Source of the DNA: Oscillospiraceae bacterium
GTDB lineage: Bacteria; Bacillota; Clostridia; Oscillospirales; Oscillospiraceae
Direction: 5' to 3'
Assembly (NCBI GenBank): GCA_031280855.1
Contig: JAITGH010000137.1
Location: 1-5,445 of the forward strand
Length of the DNA stretch: 5,445 bases
This document shows, one piece after another, positions 1 to 5,442 of the stretch. Each line of letters opens with the position of its first letter. The stretch's first letter is position 1. The notes beneath the pieces are model-generated. The model had not been told where the DNA came from and searched no databases. It was given only the letters and a program-made list of their open reading frames with translations. The position numbers and the translations under genes are program-made.

Positions 1-627
1 GACGAGCCGCTCGGCGCGCTGGATTTGAAGCTGCGCAAGGAGATGCAGCGAGAGCTGAAGCAGCTCCAGCAGCAGATCGGCATCACCTTCGTCTACGTCA
101 CTCACGACCAGGAGGAAGCGCTTACGATGAGCGACACCGTCGTGGTAATGAACGGCGGCCGAATCCTCCAGATTGGGAACCCCGTAAGCATATACAACGA
201 ACCGATCAACGCATTCGTTGCGGATTTCATCGGTGAGAGCAACATAATCGACGGTTCCATGCCGCGTGACCACGTCGCAAGATTCGCGGGGCTGGAGTTC
301 GAGTGTCTCGACGGCGGCTTCGCGCCGGACGAGCCGGTCGACGTTGTCATTCGCCCGGAAGACATCGAGCTTAAACCGGAGACCGACGCCATGCGTGCCG
401 ACGCATACCCGCTGAATGGTGTGGTGCGCTCGATTATCTTCATGGGAGTGCACTATGAGATCACCGTGGAGGATACCGGGGGGATCGAGTGGATGATCCA
501 CTCCACCGACCCCGTCGCCCCGGGACAGCGCGTCGGAATGCTGTTGACCCCGGACGATATCCATATTATGCATAAGAGCGACATCCCGCTTGCCTCAGAG
601 CTTCCCGCCGAGGAGGATCCCGAATGA
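1..627 (+). CDS. potA: Spermidine/putrescine ABC transporter ATP-binding protein PotA, 3' part (5' end outside window)
   Basis: This is the ATPase subunit that powers polyamine import and sits on the cytoplasmic face of the PotBC membrane channel. The reading frame is open from base 1, so the gene is cut by the window edge; 208 C-terminal residues are visible. They begin inside Walker B (DEP, then the D-loop GALD at visible residues 5-8). The switch histidine follows in VTHDQEEAL (33-41), and then the PotA-like stretch [10 protein letters not shown]. The C-terminal half carries the regulatory TOBE region with IRPEDIEL at 117-124. Walker A, the Q-loop and the LSGGQ signature must lie upstream. 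The stop codon overlaps the potB start by 4 bp (ATGA), which implies translational coupling. Close relatives that import other solutes (MalK, FbpC or PotG types) share the fold, but the GESNIIDG stretch and the PotBC-like partners favour PotA. The actual substrate is not proven. Confidence 0.88.
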   Translation, partial: DEPLGALDLKLRKEMQRELKQLQQQIGITFVYVTHDQEEALTMSDTVVVMNGGRILQIGNPVSIYNEPINAFVADFIGESNIIDGSMPRDHVARFAGLEFECLDGGFAPDEPVDVVIRPEDIELKPETDAMRADAYPLNGVVRSIIFMGVHYEITVEDTGGIEWMIHSTDPVAPGQRVGMLLTPDDIHIMHKSDIPLASELPAEEDPE

Positions 628-1520
628 AGCGGATTCGGCGGCTCACCTATGAGGTGGTCAGGCGCGCGCTCGCGGTGCCCTATGTCGTTTGGATGGGGCT
701 TTTCGTAGTCGCGCCGCTGATAATGGTAGTCGTGTACGCGTTCACCGCGTCCGACGGCGCGTTCACACTCGGCAACTTCGAGCACGCCGCAGCCTACGCG
801 CAGGTCTTCGGACGCTCGCTGCTGCTCGCGCTGGTCGCGACGCTGATCTGCCTGGTAATCGGCTATCCGCTCGCGTACGCACTCTCTAAGGAGGGTGCGC
901 GTCTCCGGAAAGTGGTAATGATGCTGATCATGCTGCCGATGTGGATGAACTTCCTGCTTCGCACGTACGCGTGGATGAGTTTGCTGGAGAACACCGGGCT
1001 TCTGAACAGCTTCTTCAAGAACATCGGACTGATCGATCTGGTGAACCTCATACGCGGTTGGGTAAGCCCGAGTTCAGAACCGCTGGAGTTCTTCCCGATG
1101 ATCAACACGCAATTCGCGGTAGTGCTTGGAATGGTGTATAACTATCTCCCGTTCATGGTGCTGCCGATTTACTCCGTGATCATCAAGATCGAGCCGAGCG
1201 TCATCGAGGCGGCGCAGGATCTGGGCGCGGACGGTCGGAGAGTCTTCTCTCGAGTTGTATTCCCGTTGAGCCTGCCCGGCGTGCTTTCCGGCGTAACGAT
1301 GACCTTCGTACCCAGCGTAAGCACGTTCGTAATCAACCGCTTACTCGGCGGCAGTAAGAGTATGCTGCTCGGCGACTTGATCGAGATGCAGTTCCTCGGA
1401 AGCGCGTATAACCCGCAGTTGGGAAGCGCGATCAGCTTGATCATGATGGTGCTGATCCTCGTGCTGATGCAGGTTATGAACACGTTCGGCGGCGGCGATG
1501 AGGAAGCCTCACTGCTGTAG
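624..1520 (+). CDS. potB: Spermidine/putrescine ABC transporter permease PotB
   Basis: This 298-residue protein is one of the two inner-membrane channel subunits of a PotABCD-type polyamine importer. It has a basic N-terminus followed by about six hydrophobic segments: roughly residues 18-41, 65-88, 95-118, 168-190, 215-235 and 270-288. The cytoplasmic coupling loop carries the EAA motif of binding-protein-dependent permeases, starting [10 protein letters not shown] at 195-204 and ending near PLSLPG; this is where the ATPase docks. The length is normal for PotB. The start ATG overlaps the potA stop (ATGA), with GAGGAGG about 8 bases upstream inside potA. The C-terminus ends in an acidic, glycine-rich [10 protein letters not shown] tail. 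Homologous permeases of the same superfamily carry other solutes, so the polyamine substrate rests on resemblance and on the potA/potC neighbours. Confidence 0.9.
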   Translation: MKRIRRLTYEVVRRALAVPYVVWMGLFVVAPLIMVVVYAFTASDGAFTLGNFEHAAAYAQVFGRSLLLALVATLICLVIGYPLAYALSKEGARLRKVVMMLIMLPMWMNFLLRTYAWMSLLENTGLLNSFFKNIGLIDLVNLIRGWVSPSSEPLEFFPMINTQFAVVLGMVYNYLPFMVLPIYSVIIKIEPSVIEAAQDLGADGRRVFSRVVFPLSLPGVLSGVTMTFVPSVSTFVINRLLGGSKSMLLGDLIEMQFLGSAYNPQLGSAISLIMMVLILVLMQVMNTFGGGDEEASLL

Positions 1521-1573
1521 ACTTACGAACGTCATGGCGCACTATAAATCGGTATACAACGAGAGGTAACGAC

Positions 1574-2374
1574 ATGAGGAAGACGCGGATCCCGGGACGA
1601 GTTCTTACGATACTCGCTTTCGTATTCCTGTACATGCCAATAGTGGTGCTGGTGGTGTACTCGTTCAACTCCGGCAAGTCGCGAAGCATCTGGACAGGCT
1701 TCACGCTTGACTGGTATAAGCAGCTGCTCAGCAACCGCATGATCCTGAACTCGCTGTGGATAACGCTGCTGGTATCCGTGATTGCGGCACTGGTCGCGAC
1801 GGTCGCGGGAACGTTTTCAGCGGTCGGACTGTTTAACCTCAAGAAGCGCGTACGCGCAGTTCTGCTCGGGATCAACCAGATCCCCGTTATCAACGCCGAC
1901 ATCATCACCGGAGTCTCGATGATGATACTATTCGTTAGTGCAAGGTCGGTGCTTGGGTTTAAGCTCGGGTTCGGTACTCTGTTGATCGCCCACATCACGT
2001 TCAACATACCGTACGTAATACTAAGCGTGATGCCGAAGCTGTACCAGCTTGACAATAACTTGTTCGAGGCCGCGCAAGACCTTGGAGCGACGTGGATTCA
2101 GGCGTTCTACAAGGTCATACTGCCGGAGATCCGCCCGGGGATCGTCAACGGACTGCTAATCGCGTTTACCATGTCGATTGACGATTTCGTGATCAGCTAC
2201 TTTACCGCCGGGAATAGTACGCAAACCCTGAGCATGACTATCTACGCGATGACGCGCCGCCGAATCAGCCCGGAGATTAACGCGATCAGTACGCTAATGT
2301 TTGCGGTTGTGCTTACGCTCTTACTGGTGGTGAACGTCCGTCAAATGCGCGAGAGCGCTAAGCGTTTACCGTAG
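1574..2374 (+). CDS. potC: Spermidine/putrescine ABC transporter permease PotC
   Basis: This 266-residue protein is the second channel subunit and pairs with PotB. The N-terminus starts with a short basic stretch and a hydrophobic segment (about 10-30) ending in the YSFNSGKS region, typical of PotC. Further membrane segments lie near 58-82, 90-116, 122-145, 180-200 and 234-254. The EAA loop begins [10 protein letters not shown] at 165 and ends near PEIRPG; downstream is SIDDFVISYFTAG, a conserved PotC-like stretch. The ATG has an AGAGG ribosome site 7 bases upstream. A 53-bp gap separates it from potB, with no clear promoter or terminator, so it is probably in the same transcript. PotC is often followed by potD, the periplasmic or lipoprotein binding component, but here a DUF1540 gene follows. 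The binding protein must be encoded elsewhere, perhaps upstream of potA. Confidence 0.9.
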   Translation: MRKTRIPGRVLTILAFVFLYMPIVVLVVYSFNSGKSRSIWTGFTLDWYKQLLSNRMILNSLWITLLVSVIAALVATVAGTFSAVGLFNLKKRVRAVLLGINQIPVINADIITGVSMMILFVSARSVLGFKLGFGTLLIAHITFNIPYVILSVMPKLYQLDNNLFEAAQDLGATWIQAFYKVILPEIRPGIVNGLLIAFTMSIDDFVISYFTAGNSTQTLSMTIYAMTRRRISPEINAISTLMFAVVLTLLLVVNVRQMRESAKRLP

Positions 2375-2411
2375 ATTCGCGCATATTCCGCTCCGATTTG
2401 AGCATACTAGC

Positions 2412-2447
2412 GGTAGCGAACCGATTAACAATTTCGGAGGTGCTACC
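2412..2447 (+). promoter_or_regulatory. Possible hairpin enclosing the DUF1540 ribosome binding site
   Basis: GGTAGC (2412-2417) and GCTACC (2442-2447) are perfect inverted arms. Inside them, CCGA (2421-2424) can pair with TCGG (2434-2437). The Shine-Dalgarno GGAGG (2436-2440) lies in this structure, with its first two G in the inner stem and the rest in an internal loop. The 3' outer arm ends 1 base before the ATG at 2449. Such a fold could limit ribosome access. That effect is an inference, and the stems are short. Confidence 0.4.
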
Positions 2448-2448
2448 A

Positions 2449-2625
2449 ATGAACAAGCAACATCAGCCGCTTAGCGGCATCAGCTGCTCGGTTTCCAATT
2501 GCATCCACTACACGCAAGGCAAGTGTGAGGCGAATCACATCAACGTGCAAGGCACAAGCGCGGGTGAGCGCACGCCCGTCAGTTCCAAGCAAGAGACCCG
2601 TTGCGACACGTTCTCCGGCAAGTAG
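2449..2625 (+). CDS. DUF1540 domain-containing small cysteine protein
   Basis: This 58-residue soluble protein of unknown function has no signal peptide or membrane segment. It matches the DUF1540 pattern: I-x-C-S-V-x-N-C at 11-18, a third cysteine in GKCEANHI at 24-31, and a terminal TRCDTF at 50-55. The four cysteines C13, C18, C26 and C52 suggest a small metal-binding (zinc-like) fold; metal binding is inferred from spacing and has not been demonstrated. The ATG at 2449 was chosen because GGAGG lies 8 bases upstream. An in-frame TTG at 2398 has no ribosome site and would add 17 residues unlike the family. It lies 74 bp after potC on the same strand, so it may share that transcript or have its own promoter. 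It is not a known part of polyamine transport. Confidence 0.85.
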   Translation: MNKQHQPLSGISCSVSNCIHYTQGKCEANHINVQGTSAGERTPVSSKQETRCDTFSGK

Positions 2626-2638
2626 TTTCACCGGAGCG

Positions 2639-2700
2639 TAACTCACGGCGTTGCAACTAAACGGCGGCTTACCTCACGGCGTATCAGCTGAAACGGCTGC
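2639..2700. repeat. Degenerate tandem duplication, unit about 31 bp
   Basis: Two adjacent units, 2639-2668 and 2670-2700, share an exact CTCACGGCGT (2642-2651 and 2673-2682, offset 31). They continue with similar CAACT-AAACGGCGGC and CAGCTGAAACGGCTGC, with one single-base indel and a few substitutions. The repeat lies just after the DUF1540 stop codon, in the gap between convergent genes. No coding signal was seen in it. Confidence 0.6.
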
Positions 2701-2706
2701 GGAACG

Positions 2707-2751
2707 CCCGCGCAATCGGCATAGGCGAACGCGCCCGGTCGATTGCGTGGG
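2707..2751. other. Composite inverted repeat (hairpin) between convergent genes
   Basis: CGCAATCG (2711-2718) is the exact reverse complement of CGATTGCG (2740-2747). Flanking CCC (2707-2709) and GGG (2749-2751) extend the stem, with a G-T pair between them, giving about 12 pairs in plus-strand RNA. Inside, GGCG (2724-2727) and CGCC (2732-2735) form a second short stem around AACG. Neither side has a T-run, so this is not a classical intrinsic terminator. It could still stabilise 3' ends, or stop transcription by another route, for the DUF1540 and ABC transcripts that converge here. Confidence 0.55.
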
Positions 2752-2769
2752 GTACATAGCTCGAAGCCC

Positions 2770-2816
2770 GCGTTCCGATTGTACCGCGTGGCGTGCGTTA
2801 CCGATTGTACCGCGTG
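2770..2816. repeat. 26-bp tandem duplication spanning the 3' end of the ABC ATPase gene
   Basis: On the minus strand the last codons and stop of the ATPase gene read CACGCGGTACAATCGG then TAACGC (2816 down to 2795). The same 16 bases recur at 2790-2775, followed by AACGC (to 2770). The second copy therefore lacks only the T that makes the stop codon. The period is 26 bp. It looks like a replication-slippage duplication of the gene end and does not alter the protein. Confidence 0.8.
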
Positions 2817-3562
2817 AGGAACTGGCGAGTGCGCTCGTGAGTCGCGCCGCCGAATAGAGCTTCCGCGCTGCCTTGCTCGACGATTGCGCCCTCGTCCATG
2901 AACACCACGTTGTCCGCGACCTCCCGTGCGAACGCCATCTCGTGCGTTACGATGACCATCGTGGTATCCTCGTCCGCGAGGCTTCGAATGATCTTCAGCA
3001 CCTCGCCGGTAAGCTCGGGGTCGAGTGCGCTCGTCGGCTCGTCGAAGAACAGGATCTCCGGCGAGAGCGCCATCGCTCGAGCGATTGAGACGCGTTGCTG
3101 CTGGCCGCCGCTGAGCTGATACGGGTACGCGTTCGACTTGTCGCTAAGCCCCATCTTCGACAGCAGCGCCAGTGCGCGAGCCTCTGCCTCCGATTTCGAC
3201 AGCTTCAGAACACTGACAGGCGCCTCCATCAAGTTGCGCAACACGCTGTAGTGCGGGAATAGGTTGAAGTTCTGAAATACCAGCCCGACCTTGAGCCGAA
3301 TTCGGCGAAGCGCGGACTTGTCCGCATAGCGAACCGCGCCGCTCGAGTCCGTCGCAACCATCGTCTCGCCGTCGACCTCGATCGCTCCGCCGTCGATTGT
3401 CTCGAACTGCGTTACGCATCTCAATAGTGTGCTCTTCCCGGAACCGCTGGGTCCGATTATGGCAAGCGCTTCGCCTTTACGCACAGTCAGTGAGATCCCG
3501 CAAAGCACCTCATGCGCACCAAATGACTTGCGTATTCCGGACACCGTCAGTATCTCTCGCAA
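2798..3562 (-). CDS. Polar amino acid ABC transporter ATP-binding protein (GlnQ/HisP-like)
   Basis: This 254-residue cytoplasmic ATPase belongs to the HAAT (polar amino acid) import family. Its motifs are complete: Walker A GPSGSGKST at 37-45, Q-loop VFQNFNLFP with Q97, signature LSGGQQQR at 150-157, Walker B LFFDEP at 171-176, D-loop SALD at 178-181 and switch H207 in VTHEM. The region ALRRIRLKVGLVFQNFNLF and the ending ERTRQFL are typical of this family. I chose the TTG at 3562 because AAGGAGG lies 9 bases upstream (3572-3578) and the resulting MREILTVSGIRKSFG matches the usual start. An ATG at 3604 would add 14 residues and place the ribosome site inside the gene. It lies 62 bp downstream of the permease and is the last gene of the operon. 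The amino acid carried cannot be told from the ATPase. Confidence 0.92.
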   Translation of the reverse strand: MREILTVSGIRKSFGAHEVLCGISLTVRKGEALAIIGPSGSGKSTLLRCVTQFETIDGGAIEVDGETMVATDSSGAVRYADKSALRRIRLKVGLVFQNFNLFPHYSVLRNLMEAPVSVLKLSKSEAEARALALLSKMGLSDKSNAYPYQLSGGQQQRVSIARAMALSPEILFFDEPTSALDPELTGEVLKIIRSLADEDTTMVIVTHEMAFAREVADNVVFMDEGAIVEQGSAEALFGGATHERTRQFLTRYNR

Positions 3563-3571
3563 TCTCGGTAA

Positions 3572-3578
3572 CCTCCTT
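3572..3578 (-). promoter_or_regulatory. Ribosome binding site that fixes a TTG start
   Basis: The minus strand reads AAGGAGG here, 9 bases before the TTG at 3562-3560. It is the only strong Shine-Dalgarno in the 62-bp gap and supports the TTG over the upstream ATG codons at 3604 and 3583. Confidence 0.8.
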
Positions 3579-3624
3579 CTCATCGGTGGTGCGGTGACCC
3601 GCAATCGGGTGGACGACGCTCCGC

Positions 3625-4278
3625 CTATTGGTAGTAGCTCAACCGACGTTCCGCGAAGCGGAACGCTTGCTCGACCACCGAGTTCATCGCAAGATAGAAC
3701 GCGCCCGCGACGATGAACGGAGCCGCGCTAACGCTGCCCGACGCGGCTTTCTTCGCGACGTCGAACATCTCTGACACCGCGATCACGTTCGCAAGCGCGG
3801 TATCCTTGACCAGCGTCATGAACTCGTTACCCATCGGCGGAGTCACGCGCTTCAACACTTGCGGCAGCACGATTTTAAGGAACGTTTGCGAGCGCGTGAG
3901 CCCGAGTGCCTCCGCCGCCTCGCGCTGACCGATCGGGATGCTCTCGATCCCGCCGCGATAGATCTCCGCGAAGTACGCCGCATAGTTTAAGCCGAACGCG
4001 ACGACCGCCATCGTGAACCGATCCGCGCCGCGTATCCCGAATATGTAGTACGGTCCGAAGTAGAAGAAGAACAGTTGCAACATTAGCGGCGTGCCGCGCA
4101 TGATCAGCAGGTACGCCCGAACCGAATTCCGCACCACCGGGTTGCGTGACATGCGTCCCGCAGATATTACCAGTCCAAGCGGCAACGTGATCGCCAGCGT
4201 GAGCCCGAACAGGCTCAGCGACGTCCCCATGCCGCGTACCATAGAGCGCAGCAGTAACGGATAATCGATCCCGTGCAT
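3625..4278 (-). CDS. Polar amino acid ABC transporter permease (HisM/GlnP-like)
   Basis: This 217-residue inner-membrane subunit of the HAAT family forms the channel, probably as a homodimer since only one permease gene is present. The hydrophobic segments lie near 18-41, 55-80, 88-106 and 184-202. RGTPLMLQLFFFYFG at 61-75 and the loop YFAEIYRGGIESIP are hallmarks of the family. The EAA motif is EAAEALGLTR from 120, ending LPQ at 138-140, and contacts the ATPase encoded downstream. The ATG at 4278 follows directly on the TAG stop of the XdhC gene with no gap and has no good ribosome site, so it probably relies on translational coupling. No substrate-binding protein gene is adjacent, which is unusual for this family. 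The substrate is unknown; glutamine, cystine, histidine or another polar amino acid are all possible. Confidence 0.92.
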   Translation of the reverse strand: MHGIDYPLLLRSMVRGMGTSLSLFGLTLAITLPLGLVISAGRMSRNPVVRNSVRAYLLIMRGTPLMLQLFFFYFGPYYIFGIRGADRFTMAVVAFGLNYAAYFAEIYRGGIESIPIGQREAAEALGLTRSQTFLKIVLPQVLKRVTPPMGNEFMTLVKDTALANVIAVSEMFDVAKKAASGSVSAAPFIVAGAFYLAMNSVVEQAFRFAERRLSYYQ

Positions 4279-5253
4279 CTATGCGCGTTCTGCCAGCACG
4301 GTCATGACGCCGCCGCAGACCATCCCGTCTTCCTCTGCCGCGTCCGTCATGTCGACCTCGAACAGTCCCCAGCCGGAGCCGCTGCTAAGCACTTGGCGAG
4401 AGTACCGCGCAACGTCCGCTTCCGCGCAACCGCCGCCAATCGTGCCGTACGTCCTGCCATCAGCGTACACCAGCATTTGCGCACCTTCCTCACGCGGGGT
4501 AGAGCCGTCCGTCTCCACGATCGTGATCATCGCGCAGGACTCGCAATCCCTTGCAAGCTGTGCGGCAAGCGTCGGGTCGACTGCGAACGTACCGTGATAG
4601 TGCCCGCGAGAGTCCGCGCTCCGCTTGCGCTCGATGACTTCCGCGAGTATCGACACGGCGATCTCCTCCGGAGTAATCGCGCCAATCTTAAGTCCGATGG
4701 GGGAGTGCAGGCGTGCCAGCCGCTCCGCGTCATAACCCTCGTCCGCGACTTGCTTACGCACGATTGCGACGCGCCGCCCGGATCCGATCATCCCCATGTA
4801 GAACGGCTCCGACTCGCTCGACAGCACCCAACGCAGACACTCGCCGTCATGCTTGTGACCTCGCGTTACGATGACGACGTAGTCGCGGTCGGTTAGAGTG
4901 ATGTGCTCCGCGATCTTGTCGAATCCGTCGCATATGACCTGCGCGTTGGGGAATCGAGCCGAGTGCGCGAACGCGGGGCGATCGTCGTATACGACTACGT
5001 CGAACCCGACAAGTTTCGCGATCGAGCTTACCGGGATCGCGATGTGACCTCCGCCGAACACGATCAATCGCGGCGTGGATGCGTAGAACGCCGCCATTCC
5101 GGCTCGCCGACCGTCGTCCGAGACCTCGAACTCGCACCGAACTCCGGCGCCTCGCTCAATGCGCCGCCGAATCGAGTCGGTATCGTATTCGCTCACCACG
5201 GTGAACTCGACTCCCGCCGCGATTAGCTCCGCGACTTCCTTGTAATGCTCCAC
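4279..5253 (-). CDS. XdhC-family molybdenum hydroxylase maturation protein (Rossmann domain first, XdhC_CoxI domain last)
   Basis: This 324-residue cytoplasmic protein belongs to the XdhC/CoxI family, whose characterised members bind molybdenum cofactor and help deliver its sulfurated form to xanthine-dehydrogenase-type enzymes. An N-terminal stretch of about 60 residues leads into the Rossmann (XdhC_C-like) domain, with LIVFGGGHIA at 63-72, YDDRP at 89-93, VTRGHKHD at 129-136, YMGMIGS at 152-158 and HSPIGLKIGAITPEEIA at 183-199. The XdhC_CoxI domain follows, with DGSTPREEGAQM at 249-260, GTIGGGCAEA at 270-279 (C276) and GMVCGGVM at 310-317 (C313). In proteobacterial XdhC the order is the reverse. 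The GTG start at 5253 has AGGAGG 6 bases upstream. The frame continues upstream into a repeat-rich region that does not look coding. It is the first gene of the operon with the amino acid ABC genes. No hydroxylase subunit is in the window. Confidence 0.88.
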   Translation of the reverse strand: MEHYKEVAELIAAGVEFTVVSEYDTDSIRRRIERGAGVRCEFEVSDDGRRAGMAAFYASTPRLIVFGGGHIAIPVSSIAKLVGFDVVVYDDRPAFAHSARFPNAQVICDGFDKIAEHITLTDRDYVVIVTRGHKHDGECLRWVLSSESEPFYMGMIGSGRRVAIVRKQVADEGYDAERLARLHSPIGLKIGAITPEEIAVSILAEVIERKRSADSRGHYHGTFAVDPTLAAQLARDCESCAMITIVETDGSTPREEGAQMLVYADGRTYGTIGGGCAEADVARYSRQVLSSGSGWGLFEVDMTDAAEEDGMVCGGVMTVLAERA

Positions 5254-5259
5254 AATGTT

Positions 5260-5265
5260 CCTCCT
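5260..5265 (-). promoter_or_regulatory. Ribosome binding site that fixes a GTG start
   Basis: The minus strand reads AGGAGG, 6 bases before the GTG at 5253-5251. This selects a GTG start over the 64 further in-frame residues upstream, which are a translation of the promoter repeats (for example the repeated WYNVS). Confidence 0.85.
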
Positions 5266-5279
5266 ATTGCTTTCGCAAT
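5266..5279 (-). promoter_or_regulatory. Small GAAA-loop hairpin abutting the XdhC ribosome site
   Basis: In minus-strand RNA, AUUGC pairs with GCAAU around a GAAA tetraloop. GNRA tetraloops such as GAAA are a known stabilising loop class. The 3' arm ends directly at AGGAGG. The stem is only 5 pairs, so any effect on translation or mRNA stability is a guess. The structure also overlaps the third TATAAT box. Confidence 0.4.
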
Positions 5280-5283
5280 TATA
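5278..5283 (-). promoter_or_regulatory. TATAAT box, copy C (nearest to XdhC)
   Basis: The minus strand reads CTTGTCGTATAATTGCG. TATAAT is a perfect -10 hexamer, 33 bp (about three helical turns) downstream of copy B. It is preceded by a palindrome, AGGGC-aa-GCCCT on the minus strand (5289-5300). The extended -10 TG is missing (TCG instead of TGG), and no TTGACA-like -35 is seen. A start from here would leave a very short leader of about 18 bases. It may be a decayed copy of the repeat rather than an active promoter. Confidence 0.4.
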
Positions 5284-5304
5284 CGACAAGGGCTTGCCCT
5301 GACT

Positions 5305-5322
5305 ACTGACATTATACCACAA
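5305..5322 (-). promoter_or_regulatory. Extended -10 promoter, copy B, for the XdhC-ABC operon
   Basis: The minus strand reads TTGTGGTATAATGTCAGT. It holds a perfect TATAAT (5311-5316) preceded by TGG (5317-5319), which is an extended -10 of the kind that can work with a weak -35. The -35 region shows no TTGACA; instead a perfect palindrome CAAGGGC-tgt-GCCCTTG (5320-5336) fills the spacer, a natural place for a repressor or activator site. It faces the XdhC gene about 50 bp downstream. Activity is inferred. Confidence 0.6.
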
Positions 5323-5336
5323 GGGCACAGCCCTTG
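5320..5336. promoter_or_regulatory. Perfect palindrome, possible operator
   Basis: CAAGGGC-aca-GCCCTTG (7+3+7 bases) lies directly upstream of the copy B -10 box. A similar but shorter palindrome (AGGGC-tt-GCCCT, 5289-5300) sits at the same place relative to the copy C box. The constant position next to each box suggests a protein site or a conserved repeat unit. I do not recognise it as the site of a known regulator. Confidence 0.5.
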
Positions 5337-5353
5337 ACCTCCGCCGCGCCGGG

Positions 5354-5389
5354 CGATTTCGGGCTCGCCCTGATGGCGACCCGAAATCG
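5354..5389. other. Long hairpin, 15-bp stem with one bulge
   Basis: CGATTTCGGGCTCGCC (5354-5369) pairs with GGCGACCCGAAATCG (5375-5389) around a 5-base loop, with a single bulged C at 5364. It lies between promoter copies A and B and would be in the leader of a transcript from copy A. No T-run follows on either strand, so a standard terminator is unlikely. It could be a structured leader, a small RNA or part of a mobile palindromic repeat. Confidence 0.65.
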
Positions 5390-5403
5390 TGCGGTAACCG
5401 CAC
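5389..5403. promoter_or_regulatory. 7+1+7 palindrome
   Basis: GTGCGGT-A-ACCGCAC is a perfect palindrome with a single central base. It sits beside the long hairpin, sharing base 5389, and lies about 31 bp downstream of the copy A -10 box in the operon direction. It could be an operator for a dimeric regulator or a second hairpin. The identity of any binder is unknown. Confidence 0.45.
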
Positions 5404-5433
5404 CACTGCCCGCAAGCGCTTACTTCCACTGAC

Positions 5434-5442
5434 ATTATACCA
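5434..5442 (-). promoter_or_regulatory. Extended -10 promoter, copy A (upstream)
   Basis: The minus strand reads TGGTATAAT, identical to copy B, within the 18-bp repeat at the window end. Its -35 region and any palindrome are outside the window. If active, its transcript would carry the palindrome and long hairpin and then pass through copies B and C before reaching XdhC. Confidence 0.5.

Noticed and set aside
1543..1548. TATAAA as a -10 box for potC
   Set aside because: No -35 or extended -10 element lies at the right distance, and the gap is short and inside an evident operon.
1534..1569. 11-codon mini-ORF (ATG to TAA) in the potB-potC gap, ending 4 bp before the potC ATG
   Set aside because: It has no Shine-Dalgarno and could easily occur by chance. 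It does contain the potC ribosome site in its last codons, so coupling is conceivable but unsupported.
2398..2448. TTG start for DUF1540 at 2398
   Set aside because: There is no ribosome site before it. The ATG at 2449 has GGAGG and gives a protein of normal family length.
2613..2636. CTCCGG/CCGGAG inverted repeat across the DUF1540 stop, as a terminator
   Set aside because: Six-bp arms with a 12-base loop and no T-run. Part of it is coding.
2651..2857. 68-residue open frame on the plus strand over the convergent gap
   Set aside because: It begins with a TTG that lacks a ribosome site, crosses two duplications and the hairpin, and runs antisense into the ATPase gene. No recognisable protein.
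3563..3604. Longer ATPase start at the ATG 3604 (or ATG 3583)
   Set aside because: The extra residues do not match the family, and the clear AAGGAGG would then lie inside the gene. The TTG at 3562 has correct spacing.
3597..3610. ACCCG-caat-CGGGT hairpin in the gap between permease and ATPase genes, as a terminator
   Set aside because: The stem is only 5 bp with no T-run, and the ATPase gene clearly belongs to the same operon.
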